Shown piece by piece: positions 1 to 8,771 of a DNA stretch of 23,018 bases. The stretch is taken from contig CALSCQ010002144.1 in NCBI GenBank assembly GCA_943704525.1, forward strand, positions 1-23,018, in the 5' to 3' direction. The notes beneath the pieces are model-generated. The model worked only from the letters and a program-made list of their open reading frames with translations, was not told the origin of the DNA and made no database searches. A program made the translations under genes and the position numbers. How positions within the stretch are numbered: the stretch's first letter is position 1; each line of letters opens with the position of its first letter. This DNA is from Pigoraptor vietnamica (Eukaryota > Opisthokonta > Filasterea).

Positions 1-142
1 TTTTTTGGGGGGGGGGGTTGCGCGCGTGCGTGCGTGTGTGCATGCGTGTGTGTGTGCGCGTGCATGCGTGCGAGGCCATGCGTGTGAGCAATGCACGGCG
101 CGTGTAATGAGTGTACGATAGTACGATTTCGCGAACACTTAC
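1..142 (-). repeat. Partial ALT intron with T6G11 tract and GT/GC-rich simple sequence
   Basis: The fourth intron of the aminotransferase gene begins at 142 with GTAAGTGT, the only canonical GTAAGT donor in the window, and runs off the left edge. Positions 1-6 are T and 7-17 are G. Positions 18-95 are alternating purine-pyrimidine (GT, GC, CATGCGTG) sequence able to adopt Z-DNA. On the coding strand this reads as CA/GC-rich sequence followed by a C11A6 run. Confidence 0.7.
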
Positions 143-1386
143 GCCCGAGCGCTCGTTTTGAATGATGAGCTGGAGCACAGCCTGCACACCACCACTCGCG
201 CCGTTTGTGAGGTAAATGTCGTCGGGGTGGCTCGGAAAGCCGTCCCTCTCTGCGCAACGGCGATGCATGCACGCAGCGAGTTCGGGGTTTAACAGTGCTC
301 TGTCGAAACATGCGTGCGCAAGACAGCACACGCGACAACGCGTACAGTGTGCGTGCGCTGGTCGCAACGAGGGGAGAACGTGCCCATACTCAAATATCTC
401 AACGACAATCGCCTAGTGGGCTCACACGCACCCTCAATAAACCTCGCGACGTTCTCGCGGATGTGCCGAATGCCCTGCGAGTGCGAGTAGGCCCCCGTGG
501 AGGGGATCTCGTGCTGCAGCTTGAGGGCGCGATCGACGGCGTCCTGCGGGAACAGCTTGAGGACGGTCTCGCGGTTCTTCTTTAGCAGAAGGTCGGGGCA
601 GTCGAGGAGCGCGCACACCTGGCGAAAGAACGTCAACGGACGCTGGCCAAGTTCCTGCGGGCGCGTAGAGGCAACGGGCGATCGTGAGAATGTGTCATCC
701 ATCGCATCGTGCAAGGCATACACGGAAGCAGGATCGCACCGTGACTGCCAAACCGAACACGCGAAGAACGCCTCCAGGACAGTGTGAAAGACAACTACAA
801 TTCGAGCGCATCCTTTCGGAATTCGTCGCTACACATGGAATTTGTTCCTACGCAGATGCGCCCGGCGATCACCAACGGCGCACCTGCGGGTTGCCAATGT
901 TGCAGCGCACGATGCGGTCAAAGGGATAGCTGTTCCTCTTCTCGCGGAGGTCCTCCGCAATCTGCTCTGCGCGCATGGGCACTTCGCCGCGCACGGCGTA
1001 CTCGGCATTGCGCAGGTGCTGGTTGATCGAGTCGAGGGTGAGGATGCGCTGCGTCGCTGTGCAAAGAACGGCCCAATAACACATCTCGTTAAATCGCCGT
1101 TAAAAACACCAACGGCCATCCACGCGTGTGCAATAAAGTCTCTCTCCGTGCCCACACATAACGCATGAGAAACGTCGCATGTGCGCAACAACGCAGCGCA
1201 TTTCAAAAACGCACCGTACGTGCGGACGTCCTGCGGCTGCCGCGGGCCAGCCGCAGCGACCATGGCAAGGGCGGCCATCCCCGAGATGCCAACAGGGAGC
1301 TTCGAGGGCACGTGCGCGGCAAGGGGAGAGATGCGGGCGTTCTCGAGTGCAAGTCCGATGGCACGGCGCCGCGCAGTGCTGAGCAT
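143..1386 (-). CDS. Alanine aminotransferase, 5' portion (3' end beyond left edge)
   Basis: PLP-dependent aminotransferase interconverting alanine + 2-oxoglutarate and pyruvate + glutamate. Four exons on the minus strand: 1386-1215, 1056-884, 654-432 and 249-143, about 226 residues. Phases agree (1, 0, 1, 0). Family landmarks are RILTLDSINQHLRNAEYAVR, then NIGNPQ joined by splicing to ELGQRPLTFFRQV, then STGAYSHSQGIRHIRENVAR, then FIEERDG and DDIYLTNGASGGVQAVL, which match the N-terminal half of the ALT1/ALT2 family. The PLP lysine and the C-terminal half lie outside the window. Exon 1 gives 57 residues rich in Arg and Ala before the conserved part, so a mitochondrial transit peptide is possible (inference). 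The start at 1386 is the only convenient ATG in the frame close to the conserved region; in-frame sequence continues upstream to an ATG near 1503, so the true start is not certain. Confidence 0.92.
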
Positions 1387-2077
1387 GGTTACACGGGGCG
1401 GAGATTTGCGATTGATGTCGTGGCACTTGACACGACGCCTGCGTTGCGCAGTGATCGCGCAGCGTGAGTCGGGAACAGAGAATGCGCGCTGGTGTGCATG
1501 CATGCATGCGTGTGGCTAATGCGAGTGGTAAGGAGGAGACATGACACGTGCGCGACACAGCGGGGTGCCGGCGTGTGTTGGGACTCACTGTGACTCCTGC
1601 GTCCGGATGCCGACTTCCTCTCAAAACAGAACAACGCCACACAAGCCACTCCCGATCGCGGCGCGCCCACACGAGACTCCAAGAGGGCTCACACTACGAC
1701 CCCGTAAGGAATACAGAGCACATCAACGCGCTGATGATCGAAAATCGCTACCGAGTCTGCTTGAGTGAAAGCCAAGGGCTGGGGCTAAACATACGGGGTG
1801 CAATCAGGAGTGTGCAGTGGGTGGATGCCATGGTGAGGGTTACGGGAACGTGTGCATGAGAATCGATCGATTCACTGAGAGGGGCATAATGCGCCTTTGT
1901 TATTGCAGACATCTCCGCATTCGTGCAGTGGCTGTGACCGAGGTGGTGCGCTTCTCGCACGCCCTTCAGGCGAAACCGGCCGCATAAGTTAAAGTGCATC
2001 GAACGGGATCAACCCACAGCGTTGCAATCCCGATTGCACGCAGCCGACGAGACAATAGTCCGCCCTCGTCAAGTCTA
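1387..2077. other. Intergenic region between UPF0390 3' end and aminotransferase 5' end
   Basis: It should hold the aminotransferase promoter and the UPF0390 3' untranslated region, since both genes read leftward. I see a CACGTG box at 1545-1550 (159 bp upstream of the aminotransferase ATG) and a short GCATGCATGCATGC alternating run near 1497-1508. Small open frames on both strands have no recognisable protein similarity. I find no RNA gene here. Confidence 0.6.
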
Positions 2078-2609
2078 CTACTTCTTCTTGTCCTTTGCAT
2101 CCTTCTCCTTCGGCGGCTTGATTAGCGTGAGGGGCTTTGCGGCATGAACGACCTTGGCGGCGACGGCTTGCTCGATCGTATTCTTGATGGTGCTTTCGAG
2201 TTTCTGAGAGACGTGCGGGGGAAACTCAGAGTGACGAACACTCACACGCAAGGGAACGAAGAGCATGCCCAGCACACGAAAACGGTCACACACACACGAG
2301 TGCCATTCAATTTTGCACACGGAGAAGATCAATAGAAGATAAAAAGTTGCATACGCACCTTCTTAATCTTCGTGGCCTCGATGACCGACGCCTTCTTGGG
2401 AGCAATGTACTTGGCTGCAGAGGGACCGGAGCACATTGAGTGCTTAGAAGACAGCGCACGCATAGCCAAACGCGATCCGCCGGCTTGTGCTGTCACTGCG
2501 AACGGCACCCAATGCACCCACCGCCCTTTCGTGGCCCTTTTCCCTTGGGCGTGGCCGGTTTCACGGGCTTTTTCGAGCCACCGGCGCGCTTCACAGGAGC
2601 CTGAGGCAT
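2078..2609 (-). CDS. UPF0390 family small basic protein (Leydig cell tumour 10 kDa homologue, C19orf53-like)
   Basis: Three exons: 2609-2522, 2414-2359 and 2203-2078, giving 89 residues; the human homologue is about 99. Phases 1 and 0 close correctly. The conserved pattern is a Lys/Pro/Ala-rich N-terminus (MPQAPVKRAGG), then GPRKGAKYIAPKKASV, then IKKKLESTIKNTIEQ and a Lys-rich tail ending KEKDAKDKKK. The family is poorly characterised; its composition suggests RNA binding and a nucleolar or ribosome-associated role, which is inference. Donors are GTGGGTGC and GTGCGTAT, acceptors TGCAG and TCTCAG. The gene is head-to-head with CCT6. A run of 19 pyrimidines lies 29-47 nt before the ATG on its strand. 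Identification rests on remembered family sequence. Confidence 0.85.
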
Positions 2610-3086
2610 TCTCTTGAAACAACGAACAAAGCGACGTAGAAAAAGAAGAAGAGAAGTTCGATCCGTTTCATCGCGAATTCGCTCTCAAAAACTGGGAAAA
2701 CAAAGCGGGCCTGTCACGTGCTTTTCACGTGACATCACGTGGCGCCACATGCGTTTTTCCTCTACATCCGGGTGCGCATTCCTGGCAAGTACCTCGCGAA
2801 ATTTTTTGCCCATAGTTAGCCCATAGTGAGCGATCAGGAATGTCAGCTGTGTGTGCGTGTGTGTACTGCTGTGTGTGCGTACTGCAATCCCTCTCGCTTC
2901 TCACTGCTTCCTGCTTCTCTCTCTCTCTCTCCCTCTCGGTCTGAAAGAGAGACGCACCCCCCTTCTTTCTCGCGATCTAAGTGTAGTTAACCTTTTGTCG
3001 TCAGCGCTTCGGTGTTTTCTGCGTCGCTTGGCAGTTTTTGCACACGAAACAGAGCAACCGCTGGCTGTGGCACTCGAGTCGAGAGG
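2610..3086. promoter_or_regulatory. Divergent intergenic region, UPF0390 / CCT6
   Basis: This 477-bp region lies between two start codons pointing away from each other. It contains three CACGTG hexamers (2715-2720, 2726-2731, 2736-2741), a direct repeat of GCCCATAGT (2808-2816 and 2819-2827, 11-bp period), a purine run at 2638-2656 that is a pyrimidine tract on the UPF0390 strand, and a CT-rich tract around 2914-2937 on the CCT6 strand. I see no obvious TATA box. A shared promoter is inferred from the arrangement. Confidence 0.6.
2715..2741. promoter_or_regulatory. Cluster of three CACGTG (E-box/G-box) palindromes
   Basis: Three exact CACGTG palindromes start at 2715, 2726 and 2736, so they are spaced 11 and 10 bp apart, about one helical turn. 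The second is embedded in TTCACGTGAC. CACGTG is bound by bHLH factors (USF, MYC, TFEB, Cbf1 types) in animals and fungi and by bZIP/bHLH factors in plants. Which factor acts here is unknown. Confidence 0.6.
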
Positions 3087-6000
3087 ATGACGTCCATTCA
3101 GCTCCTCAATCCGAAGGCGGAGGTCGCTCGCCAGGCCGCTGCGTTGCAGGTGAACATGTCTGCGGCGCAGGGCCTCCAGGAGATTCTCAAGACAAACCTC
3201 GGGCCGAAGGGAACCATGAAGATGTGCGTGATTGCGCTGCTTTATTGTTGTGCGCGTGGCCTGATATCCCATTGCCTCTTTGTGTATCCACGTCCCCGTA
3301 TTTGCTGGTGTGGGTTCTCACTTTGCGCAGTGCTTTTGTGCGTGTGAGGCTCCGTGCGTGCCTTTGCCGTATATTTTTTTGTGGCTTGAATTTTCATGTA
3401 AGTTGTCGCTGCGGCCCGTGCCCTTACGCGTGCGTTTCCACCCCTGTAGGCTTGTCTCGGGCTCTCTGGACATTAAGATCACAAAGGACGGCAACGTTCT
3501 TCTCCACGAGATGGTGCGTATTTGTTCTCTTTTCCCGCCCTTTGACGCAGGCGCTGAGCTGAGGCTCATCTCGCATGGCCGTGACATTTGCATTCTGTAG
3601 CAAATCCAACACCCGACGGCCTCGCTCATTGCGCGCGCGTCGACGGCGCAAGACGAGATCACGGGCGACGGCACGACGTCGAACGTCCTCATTATTGGCG
3701 AGCTCCTCAAGCAGGCCGACCGGTACATCTCGGAGGGTCTCCACCCGCGCGTGATTAACGAAGGCTTCGACATTGCCAAGAAGCGCGCCCTCGAGGTGCG
3801 TTTCGTCTCTCGTCTGTTTCTGCGGGTGTTTTGCGCATATATGGGTGCTGCTTGGGTTTGGCGGTGCGAGGCGTGCGTGGTGGCGGCGGTCTCAATTACG
3901 TTGCCATCGCGTCATCGTTGCGTAGGTCCTTGAGAGCGTGAAACAGAAGGTGCCCATCGACCGCGAACTCCTCGCCAACATTGCGCGGACATCGCTCCGG
4001 ACGAAGGTGCACCGCGAGCTGGCGGACGTGCTCACGGACTGCGTCGTGGACGCCGTCCTCACGATCCGTCGCGAGGGCAAGCCGATCGACCTCCACATGG
4101 TCGAGGTGCGTGCTGGCGTCCTTGTTGTCCTATCGGTTTGTCGCCGAATTGCCATTAGTTGTGATAGTACATTGGGCGCGTGTTGTGAATTCCCAATGCT
4201 TTGCGCAAGACGAATGGCTGTTCGGTATGTCTTTTAACGAGTTCGTCCTAATTTGCATTTGTGTCCTCAGATTATGGAGATGCGGCACAAGCTGGACGTC
4301 GACACGCAGCTCGTCAAGGGCCTCGTGCTCGACCACGGTGCGCGCCACCCCGACATGAAGAAGCGCGTCGAGGACGCCTACATTTTCACGTGCAACGTTT
4401 CGCTCGAGTACGAGAAGAGGTGCGTGGCTTGCGCAACCGCTCCAGTTGTTCGACTTATTGAGTCGCCATTGCAACAGTGTTGTGGCCCAGTGATTTGCTG
4501 TGTTGTCCCCAAGTGTTCCGAGTCGTGAGAATGCATGCTGAGCCCCTCGTCCCCTCAACTCAACAACGCCCCGTCGTGCGTGGTCGTGCAGCGAGGTCAA
4601 CTCTGGCTTCTTCTACAAGAGCGCCGAGGAGCGCGACAAGATGGTCATCGCCGAGCGCGCCTTTACGGACGAGCGCGTGCGCAAGATCATCGAGTTCAAG
4701 CGGCGCGTGTGCGAGGGCACCAAGAAGGGCTTTGTCGTCATCAACCAGAAGGGCATTGACCCCGTCTCGCTGGACATGCTCGCGAAGGAGGGCATCGTGG
4801 GCCTCCGCCGTGCCAAGCGGCGCAACATGGAGCGGTGGGTGCGACGCAAGGACGCGTCCGCAGCGCATCTCGTTTGTGTGCCGCTCTCTCGTTTGCGTTT
4901 GGAGTATGCGGTCGTGCGTATTGAATGTCTCCTGCAATGAGTGCCATGGTTGCCCTCGTCTCTGTAACGCCAATTTGAATTTCTGAGCGCTTTGTTTGGC
5001 GTTTGCAGTCTCATCCTCGCATGCGGCGGTTCGCCCATGAACTCTGTGGATGACCTCACGCCGGATTGCCTCGGCCACGCCGGCCTCGTCTACGAGCACA
5101 CGCTCGGCGAGGAGAAGTTCACGTTTGTGGAGGACGTCAAGAACCCCGAGTCGGTCACGATCCTCATCAAGGGTGCGTACCAACGCTGCTGTTTTGTTTT
5201 GTGTGTGTGCGTGTGCGTGTGCGTGTGTGTGTGTGTGTGTGTTGCGCGCATTTGCCGGTTGCCGTACTCAGCGACACTGTGTTTTTCGCTTTCGCAGGGC
5301 CCAACTCGTACACGCTCACCCAGATCAAGGATGCCGTGCACGACGGCCTGCGGGCGGTGAAGAACGCGATCGAGGACGGCGCCGTGGTCCCTGGCGCCGG
5401 CGCCTTTGAGGTCGCTCTCTACCGGGATCTCATGAAGTGAGTGCCTTGCCTTTGACACGACTGTGAATTTATTGTGCGTACGTGCGTGCGTGTGCGTGTG
5501 CCTGCGTGTTGGATTTATGGCACTGTGCGTGCGCGTTTGAATCGTGAGTGTGCATTGTCCTCACGAGTCATTTGGTCTTTCCCCAGGTACAAGGATGAGG
5601 TCAAGGGCCGTGCGCGGCTGGGCGTGCAGGCGTATGCCGACGCTGTCCTTGTCATCCCGAAGGTGCTCGCCCAGAATGCCGGCCACGACGCGCAGGACGT
5701 GATTGTCGCCTGCCTGGTGGGTATTTGCATATTGAGTTTTTTGGTGCAGCTTTTTGCTCAATGCAAATCTCTGTTGCGCACAGGAGGAGCATCAGAAGGG
5801 CAACGTTGCGGGCGTGGACATCAACACGGGCCTCGCCCTGAACCCCATGGACGCGGGCATTCTGGACAACTACCGCGTCAAGCGGCAGATTATCCACTCG
5901 TCGTGAGTGTCAATCTGCTTCTTTTCCTTTAGGCTGCCTTCGCCTCATGTTGCGATTTGAACACACGGATGTCTCTCTAACGACGTGTGCGCTCTCTCCT

Positions 6001-6093
6001 CGTTCTTTTAGGACGGTGATTGCGGGCAACCTCCTGCTCGTCGACGAGATGCTCCGCGCTGGTCGCTCGTCCCTCAAGCAGGGCCAGGAGTAA
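3087..6093 (+). CDS. CCT6: T-complex protein 1 subunit zeta (CCT6)
   Basis: One of eight subunits of the cytosolic TRiC/CCT ATP-driven chaperonin that folds actin, tubulin and other proteins. Eleven exons: 3087-3223, 3450-3513, 3601-3795, 3926-4105, 4271-4419, 4592-4834, 5009-5172, 5298-5436, 5587-5716, 5784-5902, 6012-6093; 533 residues against about 531 in human. All ten junctions keep frame. The N-terminus has [17 protein letters not shown] and [10 protein letters not shown]. The nucleotide-binding segment has [16 protein letters not shown] and [20 protein letters not shown]. Later come [47 protein letters not shown], the [13 protein letters not shown] and VVPGAGAFE stretch, and the terminal [17 protein letters not shown], which assign it to zeta rather than another subunit. 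Eight of ten donors are GTGCGT or GTGGGT/GTGAGT types with purine-poor +4; several acceptors are TAG. Confidence 0.98.
5200..5242 (+). repeat. (GT)n / (GTGTGC)n simple repeat in CCT6 intron 7
   Basis: GT-rich microsatellite with GTGTGC variants followed by a pure GT run, inside the 125-bp intron 5173-5297. Simple GT tracts on the sense strand recur in introns of the plus-strand genes in this window. Confidence 0.8.
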
Positions 6094-6804
6094 CGTAGGG
6101 TGTTACATTTGTGCCAAATACAACCGAAATCTCGGAAGAAGTTTGTTACATAATAGGGAATTTAGAGGAGAATATATACATAAAAGGATTCATAGAGCCA
6201 TAATAACTATTTAGGGCTTTATGAAGGATGTGGTCGATGCTGCTGCTTTTATTTCGGAATTTTGGTTTGGTACATTTTTCATAGTGAGAAAAATTTATTT
6301 TTCCAACGAACGGCGGCGCTTCGAAATCAAAACAAGCCGCAAAACCCACGCCTTGCACACACACTCGCACACAGACACACACACTCGCACACACACACAC
6401 TCTCTCTCCAGCACACCCTTGCGAACGGCCTCTCTCGTCAGCAGACACCGTCTCACGCACCCCGCAGAGTGTGGGTGAGGATAGCGGTTGTAGCTGTGGC
6501 TGCGCGTGTGTCTCTCTGTGTGCCGCGTGGCCGTTGCCATCCAATAAAAGACCACATGACGCGAGATGGAACCATCAAGGTGTCTTTTTCCTTCCTTCCA
6601 TTTCGCATTCGCGTGTCCTTGCGCTATTCCTTTTCCGCGGTCATCGCCTTGACCGCATCCTTATTCGCGTCCCCTTTTAGTCGGTGGACGTGCGCGCGTT
6701 TGAACGCCCACGCTAGGAGACTTAGAGCCATCCAAACAAGTGTCTCGCGCGAGAGGGTCATCTACACACCGCTCCCTCCACTCTGCTTCGTTGCATCCGC
6801 CACC
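6094..6804. other. CCT6-PITP intergenic region: AT-rich island, CA repeat and PITP leader
   Basis: Three parts. Positions 6094-6310 are clearly more AT-rich than the rest of the window (runs such as AGAATATATACATAAAAGG and AAAAATTTATTTTTCC) and probably include the CCT6 3' untranslated region. Positions 6356-6410 are a CA-rich microsatellite. Positions 6411-6804 form the upstream region of the PITP gene, with CT-rich patches and an AATAAA at 6542-6547. The PITP reading frame stays open upstream of its conserved start as far as 6262. I recognise no gene or RNA here. Confidence 0.6.
6356..6410 (+). repeat. (CA)n-rich simple repeat
   Basis: Imperfect CACACA/CTCGCACACA tract upstream of the PITP gene, ending in a short CTCTCT run. 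It encodes His/Thr-rich low-complexity sequence in open frames and should not be taken as coding. Confidence 0.85.
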
Positions 6805-8552
6805 ATGCTCATCCGCGAGTTTCGGATTGCGCTGCCGCTTGCGGTGGAAGAGTACCAGGTTGCGCAGCTGTGGGCCGTTGCGGAGGCCAGCAAGAATGAG
6901 ACGGGCGGCGGTGAGGGCATCGAGGTGCTCGTGAACGAGCCGTACGACGACCCGAGCCTTCCCGGCGGCAAGGGGCAGTTTACCCACAAGATATACCACC
7001 TCAGCAGCAAGGTGCCCAAGTTTGTGCGCATCCTTGCGCCGAAGGGGGCGCTGGAGATTCACGAGAAGGCGTGGAATGCGTACCCGTACTGCAAGACGGT
7101 GCTCACAGTGGGTATTCTCTCTTCTCGCGCGCGTCGTTGTGGCTGATGTCGTCCGTGCACCACATGTTTTGGCGGCTGTTAAACTTTTTTTGCGCCCGGT
7201 TGATGCCTATTGGGGGAGTGTTTGGTATTGCGCCTGTGTGTGGACGTTAACAATGTGTCGTTGTTGCCGCGCAGAACCCCGACTACATGAAGGAGAACTT
7301 CCACCTCACCATCGAGACATGGCACAAACCGGGCACCGAGGAGATTGAGAATGTGCGTAACAGCGGTCGTTGATGGACGTCAATCGCTAGCAGTTGGCCG
7401 TGCACAGGCACACACATTGTCCGCTCGCGCCTCTCTTCACAGCAAATGTCAGTGTTGCTGGAGGGCGGTTGTAGCGATGTGAGATGCTGAAACTCAACGC
7501 ACCCGTTCTGGGTCGTCGACTCACGTGACCTGTTTCAGGTGCACAACCTCCCCGAGGATCTTCTCAAACAGCGCGAAGTGGTCGTTATTGACATTGCGAA
7601 CGACCCCGTCGAGCGCAAGGATTACGTCGAGGAGGAGGACCCGACCAAGTTCCACTCTGAGAAGGCCAACCGCGGCCCTCTCGACAAGGACTGGAAGGTG
7701 GGGAAACATGCATGCACCTCATAGGCTCCCTTATTGTGTGCGTGTGCGCGATTTGAGTGTGTGTGCGTATTTGTTGTTGCTTATTGGTGGTGGTGCTGTG
7801 TGTGCACGTGTTTGTGGCTCGGTCACAATACGTAATGCACGCACGACGCGCCATGTGGGTGCAATGTCCTGACTGTGTTCGTGTGTGCGACGCGCAGGGC
7901 AAGGTGTCTCCGTCGATGACGGCGTACAAGCTCGTCTCTGTGGAGTTCAAGTGGTGGGGCCTCCAGACGAAGGTCGAGAACTTCATCCAGAAGGTGCGCA
8001 CACGACCACGCGCTGCGCTGTGCCCTTTCTTTCTTTCTTTTGTGCGAGATGTCGAAGTATCAAATTAGTTTTCTTTTGGCCAAGGTGCTTGATATTTTGT
8101 GTACGTGCAACCCCCCCCCCCCCCCCCCCCGGGGCGTTTCGTCCCACTCCCGTCTTTCCTCCTCAGTGGAATCGATGGTCACACTATGATTTGGGCTGAT
8201 CCGACATGTCCTTCCCTTGGCCCAGGCCGAGCGGCGATTGTTCCTCAAGTTCCACCGGCAGCTGTTCTGCTGGTTGGACAAGTACTTTGGGATGACGATG
8301 GCCGACATCCGCGCCCTCGAGGAGCGTGTGAAGATTGAGCTCGACGAGGTGCGTGCGCCCGTCGAACGTGCTTGTGTATTCGGGGTTCTTGCATGGGGTT
8401 TTTTTTTTGCGCGTGTGCGCGTATGTTTCTCTCTTGTTTTGTGTTGCGGCTGTGTTTGCGGGAATTCGTAGACAGCTTATCTTCCCCTCTCTCGATTTTT
8501 CTTGCAGCAACGTGCAAAGGGCGAGGTCCGTGGCACGAAGGACGACAGCTGA
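6805..8552 (+). CDS. Class I phosphatidylinositol transfer protein (PITP alpha/beta type)
   Basis: Single-domain lipid carrier (START-like fold) that exchanges phosphatidylinositol and phosphatidylcholine between membranes. Six exons: 6805-7107, 7275-7352, 7539-7697, 7898-7993, 8226-8348, 8508-8552; 267 residues against about 270 in animals. Every intron is phase 0. Family blocks are [30 protein letters not shown]-like [64 protein letters not shown]-like [35 protein letters not shown], and [20 protein letters not shown]. The WW of FKWWGLQ corresponds to the membrane-insertion tryptophans. The start at 6805 sits in CCACCATGC and begins the conserved [11 protein letters not shown]. Class I PITPs are known from animals, oomycetes and amoebae and are absent from yeast. 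The gene is tail-to-tail with TSR1. Confidence 0.97.
7443..7478 (+). other. Candidate cassette exon inside PITP intron 2
   Basis: Within intron 7353-7538 a 36-bp segment is preceded by CTCTTCACAG and followed by GTGAGATG, so both flanks resemble splice sites. It is phase 0 like all introns in this gene, a multiple of three, free of stops, and would insert [12 protein letters not shown] between IEN and VHNL. Animal PITPs have no residues at this place. It is therefore optional at best. Confidence 0.35.
8111..8134 (+). repeat. C20G4 homopolymer tract in PITP intron 4
   Basis: Twenty consecutive C (8111-8130) are followed by four G inside the 232-bp intron 7994-8225. Length is likely polymorphic and error-prone in sequencing. 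The G-rich complement could form a quadruplex. Confidence 0.9.
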
Positions 8553-8771
8553 GCGCGCGTGTAAAGTGTGTTTGCGTATGCGGCGCGTGCGTGCGTGCGC
8601 GGGCGTGGGAGACATCCGCAGCGCGTGTGCGGTGTGTGCTCTTGTGCGTCGCACTATCGTCGCGTCTGGCGCGAGGCCGTGTGGCCCCAAAGTTAGTAAA
8701 AGTACTCGAAACCACCTTTTGTTTCAATGTGTGAGCGCGCACGTTTTCGTTGAATTGTATTTGCTGTACTT
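8553..8771. other. Convergent 3' region between PITP and TSR1
   Basis: This 219-bp spacer separates two stop codons facing each other, so it must hold both 3' untranslated regions and both polyadenylation signals. I see no AATAAA on either strand. It is GT/GC-rich at the PITP end and more AT-rich near 8690-8770. Overlapping transcripts are plausible at this spacing. Confidence 0.6.

Noticed and set aside
829-1503. 224-codon open frame on the minus strand as a separate gene
   Set aside because: Only its part at 1215-1386 fits as aminotransferase exon 1; the rest is intron read through and the next exon in the wrong frame.
1748-1999. Small open frame with 83 codons on the minus strand upstream of the aminotransferase
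   Set aside because: No similarity, no splice-consistent extension, and length expected by chance in this composition.
7353-7538. Possible C/D-box snoRNA in PITP intron 2 (TTGATGG and CTGA)
   Set aside because: The boxes are imperfect, about 115 nt apart, and no convincing terminal stem flanks them.
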